Below, piece by piece: positions 1 through 8,811 of a stretch of 64,000 nt of DNA (position 1 is the stretch's first letter; each line of letters starts with the position of its first letter). A model generated the notes under the pieces. That model was not told the origin of the DNA. It made no database searches and worked only from the letters and a program-made list of their open reading frames with translations. Both the position numbers and the translations under genes were made by a program. Source of the stretch: CAJCJE01 sp036494465 (GTDB lineage Bacteria; Actinomycetota; Actinomycetes; Mycobacteriales; Pseudonocardiaceae); assembly GCA_036494465.1 (NCBI GenBank), contig DASXOJ010000046.1, positions 62,001 through 126,000 of the forward strand. The letters run 5' to 3'.

Positions 1-652
1 CCTGATACCCGACCGGATTGGCCTGGTTGAGGGTGTTCACGATCAGGTCGCGGTCGGCAGCGGTCAGCTTGGTCAGCAGGTAGGAGTAGACGGCGAGCAC
101 GTCGCGCGGCGAGATCAGCACACCGCCCCATTTGCCGGTCGCCACGGTCGGGGGGATCTGCGCGTCCGGCAGTTTCGCGATGTCGATCAGCTGCTGGATC
201 GCCGCCTGGCCGTGGTACTTGCCCCACAACGTGTTCATGGCCGCGTCGTTGGAGATGGTCAGCGCCGAGTTGATCTCGGTGAGGTCGGCCGGGCTCAGCT
301 TGATCGTGCCCTGTTCCTGTTGGTGGAACAGATCCGTGATCAGGAACAGCTTGAGCACCGACGCGCACGGGAAGGTGGTGTGCGCGGCGGTGCCGTCGGT
401 TTCCTTGCCGGTGACCCGATCGAGTACCGCGACGCCAAGCTTTTCGTCGCTCGGCGCGGTCGCCTCGGCGGCGTGCACTGCGGCGGCGGGGTCGCCGGTG
501 GGTGGCGGGACCGCGGCCGTTGTGGTCTTCGCGGGCACCGGGACGTCGCCCGCGCCGCTGGCCATCGAGCGCACGCCCATGACGACGATCCCCGCGAGCA
601 CCAACGGGGTGAGCAGAAAGATCAGGTTCCGACGCAGCTTGAATCCACCCAC
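1..652 (-). CDS. serine hydrolase, class A beta-lactamase-like (partial, runs off left edge)
   Basis: The GTG at 652 opens a frame that continues through base 1, so only about 217 N-terminal residues are present. Residues 7-30 are a basic stretch followed by one hydrophobic segment (signal anchor), so the enzyme domain should lie outside the membrane. A T/P/A-rich linker follows. S98-V-L-K101 fits the SxxK nucleophile of penicillin-recognising enzymes. S132-N-D is in the place of the SxN motif but reads SND rather than the usual SDN. The KTG region is beyond the window. The role is probably wall-peptide or beta-lactam hydrolysis, but the substrate cannot be read. A TAGAAT hexamer at 666-661 lies 8 nt before the start and no ribosome site is seen, so the mRNA may be leaderless. 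Confidence 0.75.
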   Translation of the reverse strand, partial: MGGFKLRRNLIFLLTPLVLAGIVVMGVRSMASGAGDVPVPAKTTTAAVPPPTGDPAAAVHAAEATAPSDEKLGVAVLDRVTGKETDGTAAHTTFPCASVLKLFLITDLFHQQEQGTIKLSPADLTEINSALTISNDAAMNTLWGKYHGQAAIQQLIDIAKLPDAQIPPTVATGKWGGVLISPRDVLAVYSYLLTKLTAADRDLIVNTLNQANPVGYQ

Positions 653-828
653 GCGGCCGGATTCTACTGATTGGGCGATCTACACGATCGGCGCTATCCA
701 CTTCGAGTTTGTAGGGTGACGAGAGGGTCGCTCTGCCAGCAGGGATGACCTGCTGGTTGAACGAAGGAGAGTGTGGTGCGGGGTCGTGTCGGGGGTTCAC
801 ATTCGGCCTGTTCGATCGGGGGCTGCTG

Positions 829-3800
829 ATGGGCGGCTCAGCGTTCGACATCACGCCGAGCGAGTTGCATTCGTCCGGTTCGACGTTGCAGAGCTTCGGC
901 AATCAGGTCGCGGCGGGCGGCGACAAACTCCAGACCATCGGTGATCATCTGGTCACGCACGCCGGTAAGGACAAGTCCGGCGTCGGCTCGGTGATCGCGA
1001 AGGCGCTCGGTTCGGGCACCAAGGTCGCGGGCAAGGTGTTCAGCGAAGGCGGCCGGGTCGCCGGTGCGGCGGGCGGCAGGCTGCACGGCAACGCCAGCGC
1101 GCACGAGGCGAACGAGGCGCACCAGACCGGCGTGTTCCGCGGCATTCACGGCAACGGTTCCGACGAGCACGCGCCGACCACGAAGCCCGGATCCGGTGGT
1201 CCGAGCGACAAGGGCAGTCCGGGCTCCGGCGACAAGACCCCCGACAAGCCGCCGACGCCGCACACCGACAAGGGCGGCTCCGGCTCGGATCTCAAGGGCG
1301 GCAACGGCGACCCGGCCAAGAACGCGACCCCGCCGGCCTGTCGGCCGGGCAGCGGCGACCCGATCGACATGACCACCGGTCAGATGATGATGACCCAGAT
1401 CGACGCGACCGTCGAGGGCCTGCTGCCGCTGGTGATCACCCGCACCCATCTTTCCGGTTACCGCTTCGGCCGCTGGTTCGGCGCGGCCTGGGCGTCCACT
1501 GTGGACGCGCGGATCGAGGTGGACGCGGACGGCGTGCACTTCGCCACCGACGAGGGCGCGCTGCTCGCCTATCCGCTGCCGTTGCCCGGTCGCGAGGTAC
1601 TGCCCGACTTCGGCCCGCGCTGGCCGCTGCGTGAAACGGCAGACGGCTACGAGATCAGCGTGCCTGAACAGCATCGCAGCTGGCTGTTCGGTCCGGCCGG
1701 GACGCTCGCCGCGATCGTCGACGACGGCGGCGCCCGCATCGACCTCGGCTACGACGATGACGGCACGCTGACCGAGTTGCGGCATTCCGCCGGTTACCGG
1801 GTCGCCGTCGAGACCGAGGACAACCGGATCACCGCGCTGACCCTGAGCGACGACGCGGGCGCCGAGGTGCCGTTGATCCGGTACCACTACGACGATGCCG
1901 GTCAGCTCACCGACATCGTCGACTCGACCGGTATCGCCTGGCAGTTCGGCTACGACGACGCGGGCCGGGTGAACCACTGGCAGGACCGCTCCGGCCAGTG
2001 GTACCGCTACGAGTTCGACGAGCAGGGCCGCTGTGTGCGCGGCGAAGGCAGCGGCGGGTTCCTCAACGCGACCTTCAGCTGGGACACCGACCGCCGCGTC
2101 AACACCTCGACCGATTCGCTCGGCAACACCACGATCTACGAGCTCAACGAGTTCTGGCAGCCGGTCCGCGAAACCGACCCGCTCGGCGGGACAACGGTCT
2201 CCGAGTGGAACCGCGCCGGGCAGCTGCTCGCGCGCGTCGACCCGCTCGGCCGGACCACGCGCTACGAGTACGGCCCGGACGAGAACCTGATCGCGGTCCT
2301 CCGCCCTGATGGCAGCCGCGCCGAGCTCGACCGGATCGAGCACCGCACGTTGACGGTGACCGTCGACGACGCGGTGCGCACCTACGCGGCCCCGAACCTG
2401 CCCGATCCGCTCGCCGAACAGGTCGGCGTCGGCGGGTCCCTCAGCGCCGACACCGACACCGAGGCGGTCGACCCCTTCGACGAGGTGAGCGAGCAGACCA
2501 GGACCGGGCTGCCCGCCGCCACCGAGGACGGCAGGCACTTCCAGCGCGACCTGTTCGGCAGGCCGCGCGTGGTCACCGACGCGCGCGGTGGCCGCACCCT
2601 GTTCGACTGGACCGTCGAGGGCAATCTGACGCGTCGCCAGGACCCGTCCGGCGCGACGACCCAGTGGCGCTACGACAACGACGGCAACGAGGTCGAGCAG
2701 CTCGACCCGGCCGGTGGCCTGATCCGCACCGAGCGCGGCCCGTTCGACCTGGTGCTCGCCGGCACCGACCAGGCAGGCGCGCGCACCACCTACACCTACG
2801 ACACCGAACTGCGCCGCACCTCGGTGACCAACCCGGCGGGCGCCACTTGGTACTACCGCTACGACGCGGCAGGTCGCCTCGTCGAAGAGGTGGACTTCGA
2901 CGGTCGAGTGTCGCGTGTGGACTACGACGCGGCCGGCCAGATCACCCGCACCACCAACGCGGCCGGGCAGACCGTCGAATACGACTACGACCCGCTCGGC
3001 AACGTGATCGCGCGGCGCGCGGACGGCGAGACCACGACCTTCGGCTACGACCCGGTCGGCAGGCTCGTCGCGGCGCGGTCGCCCGGCGCCGCGCTGACCA
3101 TCGTCAGGGAACCCGACGGCCGGGTGCTCGCGCAGAGCGTGAACGACCGCACCGTGGCCTTCGACTACAGCCTGGACCGGCACACCAAGATCCGCCGCAC
3201 CCCGGCGGGCAGCACCAGCACCTGGTCGTTCGAGTCCGTTGTGGACGGCGCGCTGCGCGCGACGCTGAGCACGTCCGGCCACGAGCTGCGCTTCGAACAC
3301 GGACCCGGGGACCGCGAGCTGTTGCGGCAGATCGACGACACCGTGGTGCTGCGCCAGTCCTTCGACGCGGCAGGCCGGCTCGGCGAGCAGCAGATCGGTG
3401 CCACGCAGCGCGGCTACGACTACCGCCCGGACGGTCAGCTGCTCGCGGTGCGGGACGAGGGCGGGCAGCGCTTCCACCTGGATTCGGTCGGCCGGATCGT
3501 CGAGTACACCTCGGCCGAGCGCACCGAGAGCTACCGCTACGACGGCACCGGCAACATCACCACGTCATCCGCGACCGGCGGCACGCCGCCACCCACCACC
3601 GGCCAGCGCACCTACACCGGCACCATGCTCACCGCGGCGGGCGCCGAAACCTTCGGCTACGACGAGCAGGGCCGACTGACCGAACGGGTGCGGAAGGCGG
3701 CCGGCGGCGCGGCACTGATCTGGCGCTATGCCTGGGATTCGCTGGACCGGCTCACCGACCTGCGCACGCCCGAGGGCGCGCACTGGCACTATCGCTACGA

Positions 3801-5118
3801 CCCGCTCGGCCGCCGGACAGCGAAGCAGCGCATGGTGGAGGACCGCGTTGCCGAACAGGTCGAGTTCGCCTGGGACGGCACCAGGTTGATCGAGCAGGTG
3901 CACACCGGCGCCGACGGGCACGTCACCGTGCTCACCTGGGAGCACCACCCGGACGACAACCGGGTGGTCAGCCAGCTGGAGTGGACGCCGGACGGCGAGC
4001 ACCGCTTCGCCACGGTGATCACCGACGGGATCGGCACCCCGCTGGACGTGATCGGCTCCGACGGCGCGCTGCTCTGGCACGCCGAGTCGACCGTGTGGGG
4101 CCACCAGCCCGCGGGCGGCGCGGTGCCGCAACCGCTGCGCTTCCCCGGCCAGTACCACGATGCCGAATCCGGCCTGCACTACAACGTCTACCGCTACTAC
4201 GACCCGTCGACCGGTCGCTACATCAGCCCGGATCCGCTCGGCCTGGAACCCGCGCCCAACCCGCTCGCCTACGTGCCCAACCCGTTCACCGCCGCCGACC
4301 CGCTCGGTCTGAGCGGGCGCGGCGTCGGTTGCGGCGACTCGTCGTCGGATACCGGTGGCAACAAACGTAAGCGCGATGATTCGGACAACGCGTCCGGCTC
4401 CGGGTCGGCCCCGCCGAGCAAGAAACCCAACACGGGCGCCGAACCGGGGAAGTGGACGACCTCGGGTGGCGGCACCACCTCCGGCGAGCACACCTTCAAG
4501 GATGGCCTGCCCTCCTACGGCAGCGGGCCGAAGGCGGGCCACGTCACCGATGTCGAGAAGCTGAACCAGGCGCCGCAGACCTCCGACGCCCTGGGCGACG
4601 CCCTCGACAACGGCCACCTCCAGCTCGAAGAGAAGTGGATCAAGGGACACCTGCAGAACGACAACCTGGGCGGGCAGGGCGTTTCACACAACATGACGCC
4701 GTTGACGTCGACCGCGAACAAGCGGATGGCCAGCCGGTTCGAAGGCCGGATCAAGCAGGCCGTGCAGCGACCCCCGCAGATCCGGGCCACCGGCCCGAGG
4801 ACCGCCCAGACCCTGGTCAACCAGGGTTATTCGCAGCACGATGCCGACCAGATCATGCACGGCATCAACAACCTCGGCGTGAAGTACGAGGTCAAGACCA
4901 GCGACGCGGTCAAGTTCCCCAACTCCGAGTTCAAACACGAGCAGGGCATCCGCGACCATCTGGTGATCAACACGAGCTACTCCGGCCAGACCCCGGAATT
5001 CACCAAGTGGATGTCCGACACCGGGCGGACCCTGCCGACGCTGCCGCCGCCGAACACCACGATGGATACCATCACCGGCGAGTTCACCCCGCATCACGAC
5101 ACCTGGATGAAGAAGTAG
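829..5118 (+). CDS. RHS/YD-repeat polymorphic toxin with WXG-like N-terminus and nuclease-like C-terminus
   Basis: 1429 residues from the ATG at 829, which has GGGG 7 nt upstream; in-frame starts back to 745 exist but add an unconserved, Cys-rich lead. Residues 1-110 are helical and resemble ESX/WXG100-type export domains (no Sec signal). A G/S/D/K-rich linker runs to about 170, then a DUF6531-like segment begins at DPIDMTTGQ. Dozens of YD repeats (about 330-1110) end in an RHS core (RYISPDPLGL, then DPLGL). The last 265 residues differ in composition and carry GHLQNDNLGG (about 1271) and NMTPLT..ANK (about 1288), resembling the His/Asn motifs of DNA/RNA non-specific endonuclease-type toxins. 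Likely an exported antibacterial nuclease encapsulated by its RHS shell. No recognisable immunity gene follows; the next gene starts 3 nt downstream. Function of the tip is inferred from motifs only. Confidence 0.85.
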   Translation: MGGSAFDITPSELHSSGSTLQSFGNQVAAGGDKLQTIGDHLVTHAGKDKSGVGSVIAKALGSGTKVAGKVFSEGGRVAGAAGGRLHGNASAHEANEAHQTGVFRGIHGNGSDEHAPTTKPGSGGPSDKGSPGSGDKTPDKPPTPHTDKGGSGSDLKGGNGDPAKNATPPACRPGSGDPIDMTTGQMMMTQIDATVEGLLPLVITRTHLSGYRFGRWFGAAWASTVDARIEVDADGVHFATDEGALLAYPLPLPGREVLPDFGPRWPLRETADGYEISVPEQHRSWLFGPAGTLAAIVDDGGARIDLGYDDDGTLTELRHSAGYRVAVETEDNRITALTLSDDAGAEVPLIRYHYDDAGQLTDIVDSTGIAWQFGYDDAGRVNHWQDRSGQWYRYEFDEQGRCVRGEGSGGFLNATFSWDTDRRVNTSTDSLGNTTIYELNEFWQPVRETDPLGGTTVSEWNRAGQLLARVDPLGRTTRYEYGPDENLIAVLRPDGSRAELDRIEHRTLTVTVDDAVRTYAAPNLPDPLAEQVGVGGSLSADTDTEAVDPFDEVSEQTRTGLPAATEDGRHFQRDLFGRPRVVTDARGGRTLFDWTVEGNLTRRQDPSGATTQWRYDNDGNEVEQLDPAGGLIRTERGPFDLVLAGTDQAGARTTYTYDTELRRTSVTNPAGATWYYRYDAAGRLVEEVDFDGRVSRVDYDAAGQITRTTNAAGQTVEYDYDPLGNVIARRADGETTTFGYDPVGRLVAARSPGAALTIVREPDGRVLAQSVNDRTVAFDYSLDRHTKIRRTPAGSTSTWSFESVVDGALRATLSTSGHELRFEHGPGDRELLRQIDDTVVLRQSFDAAGRLGEQQIGATQRGYDYRPDGQLLAVRDEGGQRFHLDSVGRIVEYTSAERTESYRYDGTGNITTSSATGGTPPPTTGQRTYTGTMLTAAGAETFGYDEQGRLTERVRKAAGGAALIWRYAWDSLDRLTDLRTPEGAHWHYRYDPLGRRTAKQRMVEDRVAEQVEFAWDGTRLIEQVHTGADGHVTVLTWEHHPDDNRVVSQLEWTPDGEHRFATVITDGIGTPLDVIGSDGALLWHAESTVWGHQPAGGAVPQPLRFPGQYHDAESGLHYNVYRYYDPSTGRYISPDPLGLEPAPNPLAYVPNPFTAADPLGLSGRGVGCGDSSSDTGGNKRKRDDSDNASGSGSAPPSKKPNTGAEPGKWTTSGGGTTSGEHTFKDGLPSYGSGPKAGHVTDVEKLNQAPQTSDALGDALDNGHLQLEEKWIKGHLQNDNLGGQGVSHNMTPLTSTANKRMASRFEGRIKQAVQRPPQIRATGPRTAQTLVNQGYSQHDADQIMHGINNLGVKYEVKTSDAVKFPNSEFKHEQGIRDHLVINTSYSGQTPEFTKWMSDTGRTLPTLPPPNTTMDTITGEFTPHHDTWMKK

Positions 5119-5121
5119 GCC

Positions 5122-5793
5122 ATGCTCGCGATTCCCGGCACGCTGTGCGCGCCCAGCGTCTTCCGTCGCCTCGCCGAGCGGCTCGCCGGTGAGGTCCAGA
5201 TCGACGCGGTGTCCTGGCTGACCGAACCAGGCCCCTGGGACATTCCCACGGTCGCGGACCGGATCGCCGCGCGCATCAGCGAACCCACGATCGTGCTCGG
5301 GCACTCGACCGGCGGCGCGATCGCGTTGGCACTCGCATTGGACCATCCCGATCTCGTCACCGGTTTGCTGCTGGTGAACACCGGCGCGCACATGCGCGGG
5401 CACGGCGATGTGGATCGGATCCTGGCGAGCATGGCCGCTGACTGGGGACCGGCACTGCACGAAGCGGTGCTGGACCGCTCGTTCGCCACCCCGCTCGACC
5501 CGGCCGACCGCGTCGAACTACTGGCCTACGCCGCGAGCATTCCCCTCGACGCGGCGCTGGGCGTGCTGCGCAGCCAGCGCGATCTCGACCTCACCCCGCG
5601 CCTGGCCCGGTTGCGTTGCCCGGTCACCATCGTGCACGGCGTGCTGGACCAGGCGCGCACCGTCGAGCAGGCGCACGAACTCGGCGCGGACATCCCCGGC
5701 GCGCGGCTGCGCCTCGTCGACACCGGCCACACGCCCGTCTACGAAGCGCCCGATGCGGTGGCCGGGGAAGTTCTGGCGCTGGTCACTTCTTGA
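5122..5793 (+). CDS. alpha/beta hydrolase
   Basis: 223 residues, near the lower size limit of single-domain alpha/beta hydrolases, without lid or signal peptide, so cytoplasmic. The nucleophile elbow GHSTGG gives Ser62; Asp176 (GVLDQ) and His203 (DTGHTPV) complete a plausible triad in the right order. The ATG lies 3 nt after the RHS toxin stop, so the two are almost certainly cotranscribed. That position is where an immunity gene would normally sit, but nothing in the fold indicates immunity function. Its 3' end overlaps the convergent VOC gene by 11 nt. Substrate unknown; an esterase or lactonase role is only a guess. Confidence 0.85.
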   Translation: MLAIPGTLCAPSVFRRLAERLAGEVQIDAVSWLTEPGPWDIPTVADRIAARISEPTIVLGHSTGGAIALALALDHPDLVTGLLLVNTGAHMRGHGDVDRILASMAADWGPALHEAVLDRSFATPLDPADRVELLAYAASIPLDAALGVLRSQRDLDLTPRLARLRCPVTIVHGVLDQARTVEQAHELGADIPGARLRLVDTGHTPVYEAPDAVAGEVLALVTS

Positions 5794-6127
5794 GCGGTGC
5801 CTGCAAGCTCCACTCGCGACCGTCCGGGTCGCGCACGACCATCTCGCGGGTGCCGAAATGCGTGTCCTCGAACGGTTTCACCACGTCGACCGATGAATCG
5901 AGTTCGACGGCGTCCGCGTCCGCGACCTTCATCACCAGCTGGGTCGCGATCGGTTCGCTCTCCGGCACCTCCGCGATGAACACGTAGGGCCCGGTGCTGT
6001 TGCGGAACTGGCCGGAGCTGTGGCCGGTCTCGAATTCCAGCTCGTAGCCGAGGGACTGGAAGAACTTGGCCGACTTTCCCCAGTTGTGCGTGGTCAGGAA
6101 CACGGCCTCGATGCCTTCGGTCGTCAT
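5783..6127 (-). CDS. VOC family (glyoxalase/bleomycin-resistance fold) protein
   Basis: 114 residues, the normal size for one two-module vicinal-oxygen-chelate subunit. The C-terminal signature VVRDPDGREWSLQ and the N-terminal TTHNWGKSAKFFQSLGY segment are typical. It resembles the uncharacterised branch annotated as glyoxalase-like, so no reaction can be assigned. The ATG at 6127 overlaps the stop of the upstream ribbon-helix-helix gene (ATGA), showing translational coupling; the pair is a two-gene operon under the operator at 6285-6304. Possible roles are metabolite binding or resistance by sequestration. Confidence 0.85.
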   Translation of the reverse strand: MTTEGIEAVFLTTHNWGKSAKFFQSLGYELEFETGHSSGQFRNSTGPYVFIAEVPESEPIATQLVMKVADADAVELDSSVDVVKPFEDTHFGTREMVVRDPDGREWSLQAPLKK

Positions 6128-6282
6128 CGGTTTTCCTTCTTCTCGTCGTCAAGGTAAGCGCGCAGCGCGTCGGCGACCAGCGCCGAGAGCGACATGCCCG
6201 TTTCAATGGCGTGGTGCTTGACCTGCTTGATCAGCCCGATCGGCAGGTACACGTTGAACTGCTTCACGTCCTCGTCGCCCAC
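6124..6282 (-). CDS. ribbon-helix-helix (CopG/MetJ-type) small repressor
   Basis: 52 residues from GTG 6282. The sequence KQFNVYLPIGLIKQVKHHA (residues 7-25) has the alternating polar/hydrophobic beta strand followed by helix A, a turn (ETGMS) and helix B (LSALVADALRAYL), as in CopG/Arc/MetJ proteins, which bind DNA as dimers through the strand. Its stop overlaps the VOC start by 4 nt. The upstream region holds three CTAG tetramers exactly 8 bp apart, the spacing used by tandem MetJ-type dimers, so autoregulation of this two-gene operon is likely. Alternative: an antitoxin, but the partner is a VOC protein, not a known toxin. Confidence 0.85.
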   Translation of the reverse strand: MGDEDVKQFNVYLPIGLIKQVKHHAIETGMSLSALVADALRAYLDDEKKENR

Positions 6283-6284
6283 AT

Positions 6285-6304
6285 CTAGGATGCTAGCACG
6301 CTAG
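6285..6304. promoter_or_regulatory. 8-bp-periodic CTAG operator of the RHH-VOC operon
   Basis: CTAG occurs at 6285-6288, 6293-6296 and 6301-6304, each 8 bp from the next; the second and third lie in TGCTAGCA and CGCTAGCG palindromes. MetJ and other ribbon-helix-helix repressors bind tandem 8-bp boxes. CTAG is rare in such GC-rich DNA, so three in register is unlikely by chance. It sits directly upstream of the GTG at 6282. Binding itself is inferred. Confidence 0.75.
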
Positions 6305-6307
6305 CGC

Positions 6308-7558
6308 TCACGGCGCTTCGAGTCCGCCATCCGGTCGGCGAACCTGCGCGGCCCACGCCTCATGCAGGAACTTCACCGGCGGGTGCAGCGCGGCGGCTTT
6401 CTCATCCAGGTCGATGCCCCAGCCGGGCGCGGTCGACGGGTACAGGTGGCCATCGCGCACGACCGGTGTGCCGGGGAAGACGTCGTGCGTGGCGGCGTTG
6501 TAGGTGTGCGATTCCTGGTAGCCGAAAGCCGGAGTCGAGATGTCCAGCGCGAGGTTCGCCGCCACGCCGACCGGTGACACATCGGCGGGGGAGTGGAACG
6601 CGGTGCGCACTCCGCACAGTTCTGCCAGCGCCACCAGCTTGCGAGTGGGCGTCAGGCCGCCGACCGCGGACGTGTGCAACCGCAGCAGGTCGACGCCGCC
6701 GTCCCGGATCAGCCGCGCCGCGTCGGTCACCGAGGAGAGCTGCTCGCCGACCGCGATCGGGATCGGCGCCGCCGCGCGCACCTCGGGCAGCCGGTCGTAG
6801 AACTCCGGGGCGACCACGTCCTCCAAAAAGGACAGTCGATACGGTTCGAGCGCGCGGGCCAGGATCACCGCCTGCTTCGGCGTCAGCCTGCTGTGCACGT
6901 CGTGCAACAGGTTGACCTCGTCGCCCAAACGTTTGCGCGCCGCCGCGAACAACCCGGGCGTGACGCGCACATAACGCTCGGCGTCCCAGCCGTCCGGATG
7001 CGGCGAGCGCGGATAGCCACCCGGTGTGCCGGGCGCGCCGTAGTTGCCCAGCCCCGGTCCGCCCACCTGTAACCGGACGTTGCGGTAACCGGCCGCGATC
7101 AGGTCTTCGGCCTGCGCGAGCGTTTCGTCGATGGTCGCGCCCGCCGCGTGCGAGTACACCTCGACGGCGGCCCTGCTCCGCCCGCCGAGCAACTCGTACA
7201 CCGGCATGTTCGCGCGCTTGCCCGCGATGTCCCAGAGCGCCTGGTCGATCCCGGACAGCGCATTGTTCAACACCGGGCCCTGCCGCCAGTACGACGAATA
7301 GTGGATCAACCGGGTGATGTCCTCGATGTCGGCAGGCGACCGCCCGATCACCAGCGGCGCCACGTGTTCGGTGACCGCCGCGACGACAGCGGCGAAGCGC
7401 TGGGTGAACGTCGCGCAGCCCAGCCCGTAGAGCCCCGGCTCGGAAGTGTCGACGCGGACCACGACCAGCGGAACGCGTTCCGGCGCGGTGACGATCGCGC
7501 GCACATCGGTGATCCGCACATCGTCGCGCGCCGCCCACGGCGGCATGGCCTCAATCAC
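6308..7558 (-). CDS. enolase-superfamily dehydratase, D-mannonate/D-gluconate dehydratase-like
   Basis: 416 residues, full length for the mannonate-dehydratase (RspA/ManD) subgroup. Metal ligands read as Asp220 (LLHDVH), Glu246 (FLEDV) and Glu272 (GEQ) on consecutive barrel strands. His222 sits two residues after the first ligand and His322 (FHSPAD) is the expected second acid/base; the 26-residue spacing of the three ligands fits the family. It would dehydrate an aldonic acid to a 2-keto-3-deoxy acid in the cytoplasm. The GTG start overlaps the repressor stop (GTGATTGA), so it is coupled to the regulator; an ATG at 7546 is the alternative. Context with the sugar ABC operon suggests hexonate catabolism. 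Members of this subgroup vary in activity, so the substrate is uncertain. Confidence 0.85.
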   Translation of the reverse strand: MIEAMPPWAARDDVRITDVRAIVTAPERVPLVVVRVDTSEPGLYGLGCATFTQRFAAVVAAVTEHVAPLVIGRSPADIEDITRLIHYSSYWRQGPVLNNALSGIDQALWDIAGKRANMPVYELLGGRSRAAVEVYSHAAGATIDETLAQAEDLIAAGYRNVRLQVGGPGLGNYGAPGTPGGYPRSPHPDGWDAERYVRVTPGLFAAARKRLGDEVNLLHDVHSRLTPKQAVILARALEPYRLSFLEDVVAPEFYDRLPEVRAAAPIPIAVGEQLSSVTDAARLIRDGGVDLLRLHTSAVGGLTPTRKLVALAELCGVRTAFHSPADVSPVGVAANLALDISTPAFGYQESHTYNAATHDVFPGTPVVRDGHLYPSTAPGWGIDLDEKAAALHPPVKFLHEAWAAQVRRPDGGLEAP

Positions 7559-8693
7559 GAGGGGCCCCCACCACGCGCAGGTGCCCGAGCGAGGCTTCGC
7601 GGGTCTGTACGCGCACCGGCAACACCACCAGTTCCGGTCCGGCCGCGCCGCCCGGGTCGATGATCCGCTGGTGCAACATGCGCATGCTGCGCCTGCCCAG
7701 GTCCCGCGACGGCAACGAGATCGCGGCAGCGGTCAGCGGCAGCACGTCGAACGGGCCCGCGTCGTCCATACCCGCGAGGTCGATGTCGCCGGGGATCTCG
7801 TAGCCGAGCGCGAGCAGGTCTGCGGCAGCGGTCGCGAGCACGTAACCGTTGGCGCACAACAACACTGTCGGCGGCTCCGGGCCATCCAGCAGGCTGGTCA
7901 GCAACGCGCGACGGTCGGTGTCCGGTTGGCTGCGGTAATGCCGCAACACGGTCAGGTCGGGCCGGACCGGGATGTCGTGCGCGCGTAAGGCTTCCACGTG
8001 CCCGGCGAGCCGATCGCGCACGCTCGACGCCTCGGTCTCCTCCCACAACGTGGCGATCCGCCGGTGCCCCGCCTCGATCAGCGCGGCGGTCAGTTCGCGT
8101 CCGGCGGCCAGGTTGTCCGCGACGACCGCGTCGGTCGCCAGATCGGGCCGGAACCGGTCGACCATCACCAGCGGCACCCGGGCCCTGCTCGCGCGCAGGT
8201 ACGGTTCGAGCACGGCGGTGCCCTCGGTCGGGTAGACGATGATGCCGTCCACGTTGTGCGCCAACGCGTTCAGCAGCGCGCGTTCCTCCCGGGCGGGGTC
8301 GTCCTCGCAGTGGTTGAGAAACAACCGGTAGCCGAGTTCCGCGCACACTTCCTCGACTCCGGCCAGGATCTGGCTGACGTGCGGGCCCTGCCGTTGCAGC
8401 ACGCACGCGATCGTCCGATCGGGACGGTGACTCGGCTCGGCAGGCAACATGTCCGCGACGAACGTGCCCTGCCCGCGCCGCCGCACCACGTAGCCCTCGT
8501 TGGCGAGGTCGGACAGCGCGCGCACGGCAGTCGCGTGGCTGACCCCGAACCGCTCGCAGATCTCCCGCTGGGTCACGAACGGTCGCCCCGGTGCGTAGTC
8601 GCCCGCCGCGATCTCGGCCAGCAATGCCCGCTTCACCTGCTGGTAGAGCGGTAGCTGTGCGTCACCGGGTTCCTCGTCCGCCATGTGGAGCAC
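7551..8693 (-). CDS. GntR-type winged-helix repressor with LacI-type sugar-binding domain
   Basis: 380 residues. Residues 15-80 form a GntR winged helix (PLYQQVKRALLAEI, REICERFGVSHATAVRAL, RGQGTFVA). Residues 92-370 are a periplasmic-binding-protein/LacI fold (GVEEVCAELGYRLFL, DGIIVYPT, PLVMVDR, AGMDDAGPFD). The arrangement is that of AraR-like regulators of sugar operons. The start is GTG 8693 or ATG 8684; the latter shortens it by 3 residues. It is divergent from the ABC transporter operon, with a perfect 9-bp inverted repeat in the shared promoter, and is coupled to the dehydratase downstream. It probably represses both directions until a sugar or sugar acid binds. Confidence 0.9.
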   Translation of the reverse strand: MLHMADEEPGDAQLPLYQQVKRALLAEIAAGDYAPGRPFVTQREICERFGVSHATAVRALSDLANEGYVVRRRGQGTFVADMLPAEPSHRPDRTIACVLQRQGPHVSQILAGVEEVCAELGYRLFLNHCEDDPAREERALLNALAHNVDGIIVYPTEGTAVLEPYLRASRARVPLVMVDRFRPDLATDAVVADNLAAGRELTAALIEAGHRRIATLWEETEASSVRDRLAGHVEALRAHDIPVRPDLTVLRHYRSQPDTDRRALLTSLLDGPEPPTVLLCANGYVLATAAADLLALGYEIPGDIDLAGMDDAGPFDVLPLTAAAISLPSRDLGRRSMRMLHQRIIDPGGAAGPELVVLPVRVQTREASLGHLRVVGAPRD

Positions 8694-8728
8694 TTTAACA
8701 TGACAAATCGCGCTATTGACATGTTAAA
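8694..8728. promoter_or_regulatory. operator: TTTAACATG-N17-CATGTTAAA
   Basis: A perfect 9-bp inverted repeat (8694-8702 and 8720-8728) lies between the divergent repressor and the transporter operon. The right arm overlaps the -35 of the operon promoter and the left arm abuts the repressor start, so one bound regulator could control both. The half-site TTAACATG is AT-rich, as in GntR/LacI family sites. Confidence 0.8.
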
Positions 8729-8745
8729 AAGGCGCGAATTATGGT
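8716..8745 (+). promoter_or_regulatory. sigma70-type promoter of the sugar ABC operon
   Basis: TTGACA (8716-8721) and TATGGT (8740-8745) are separated by 18 bp. The -35 is consensus and overlaps the operator right arm. The predicted start is near 8752, giving a leader of about 60 nt that carries the GGAGGG ribosome site of the binding-protein gene. Confidence 0.65.
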
Positions 8746-8811
8746 CGGAGTCACTCGACTCGGGTGGCAGCGGCCGAGGTCGACCCACACGGCAAGGAGG
8801 GTCGCATACCC

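Noticed and set aside
838..3477. Long minus-strand frame opposite the RHS gene
   Set aside because: Shadow of a high-GC coding strand; Arg/Ala/Gly/Val-rich with no domain, while the plus strand reads YD repeats.
1357..4300. Repeat-like periodicity
   Set aside because: It is the degenerate YD-repeat protein pattern, not a DNA tandem repeat or CRISPR array.
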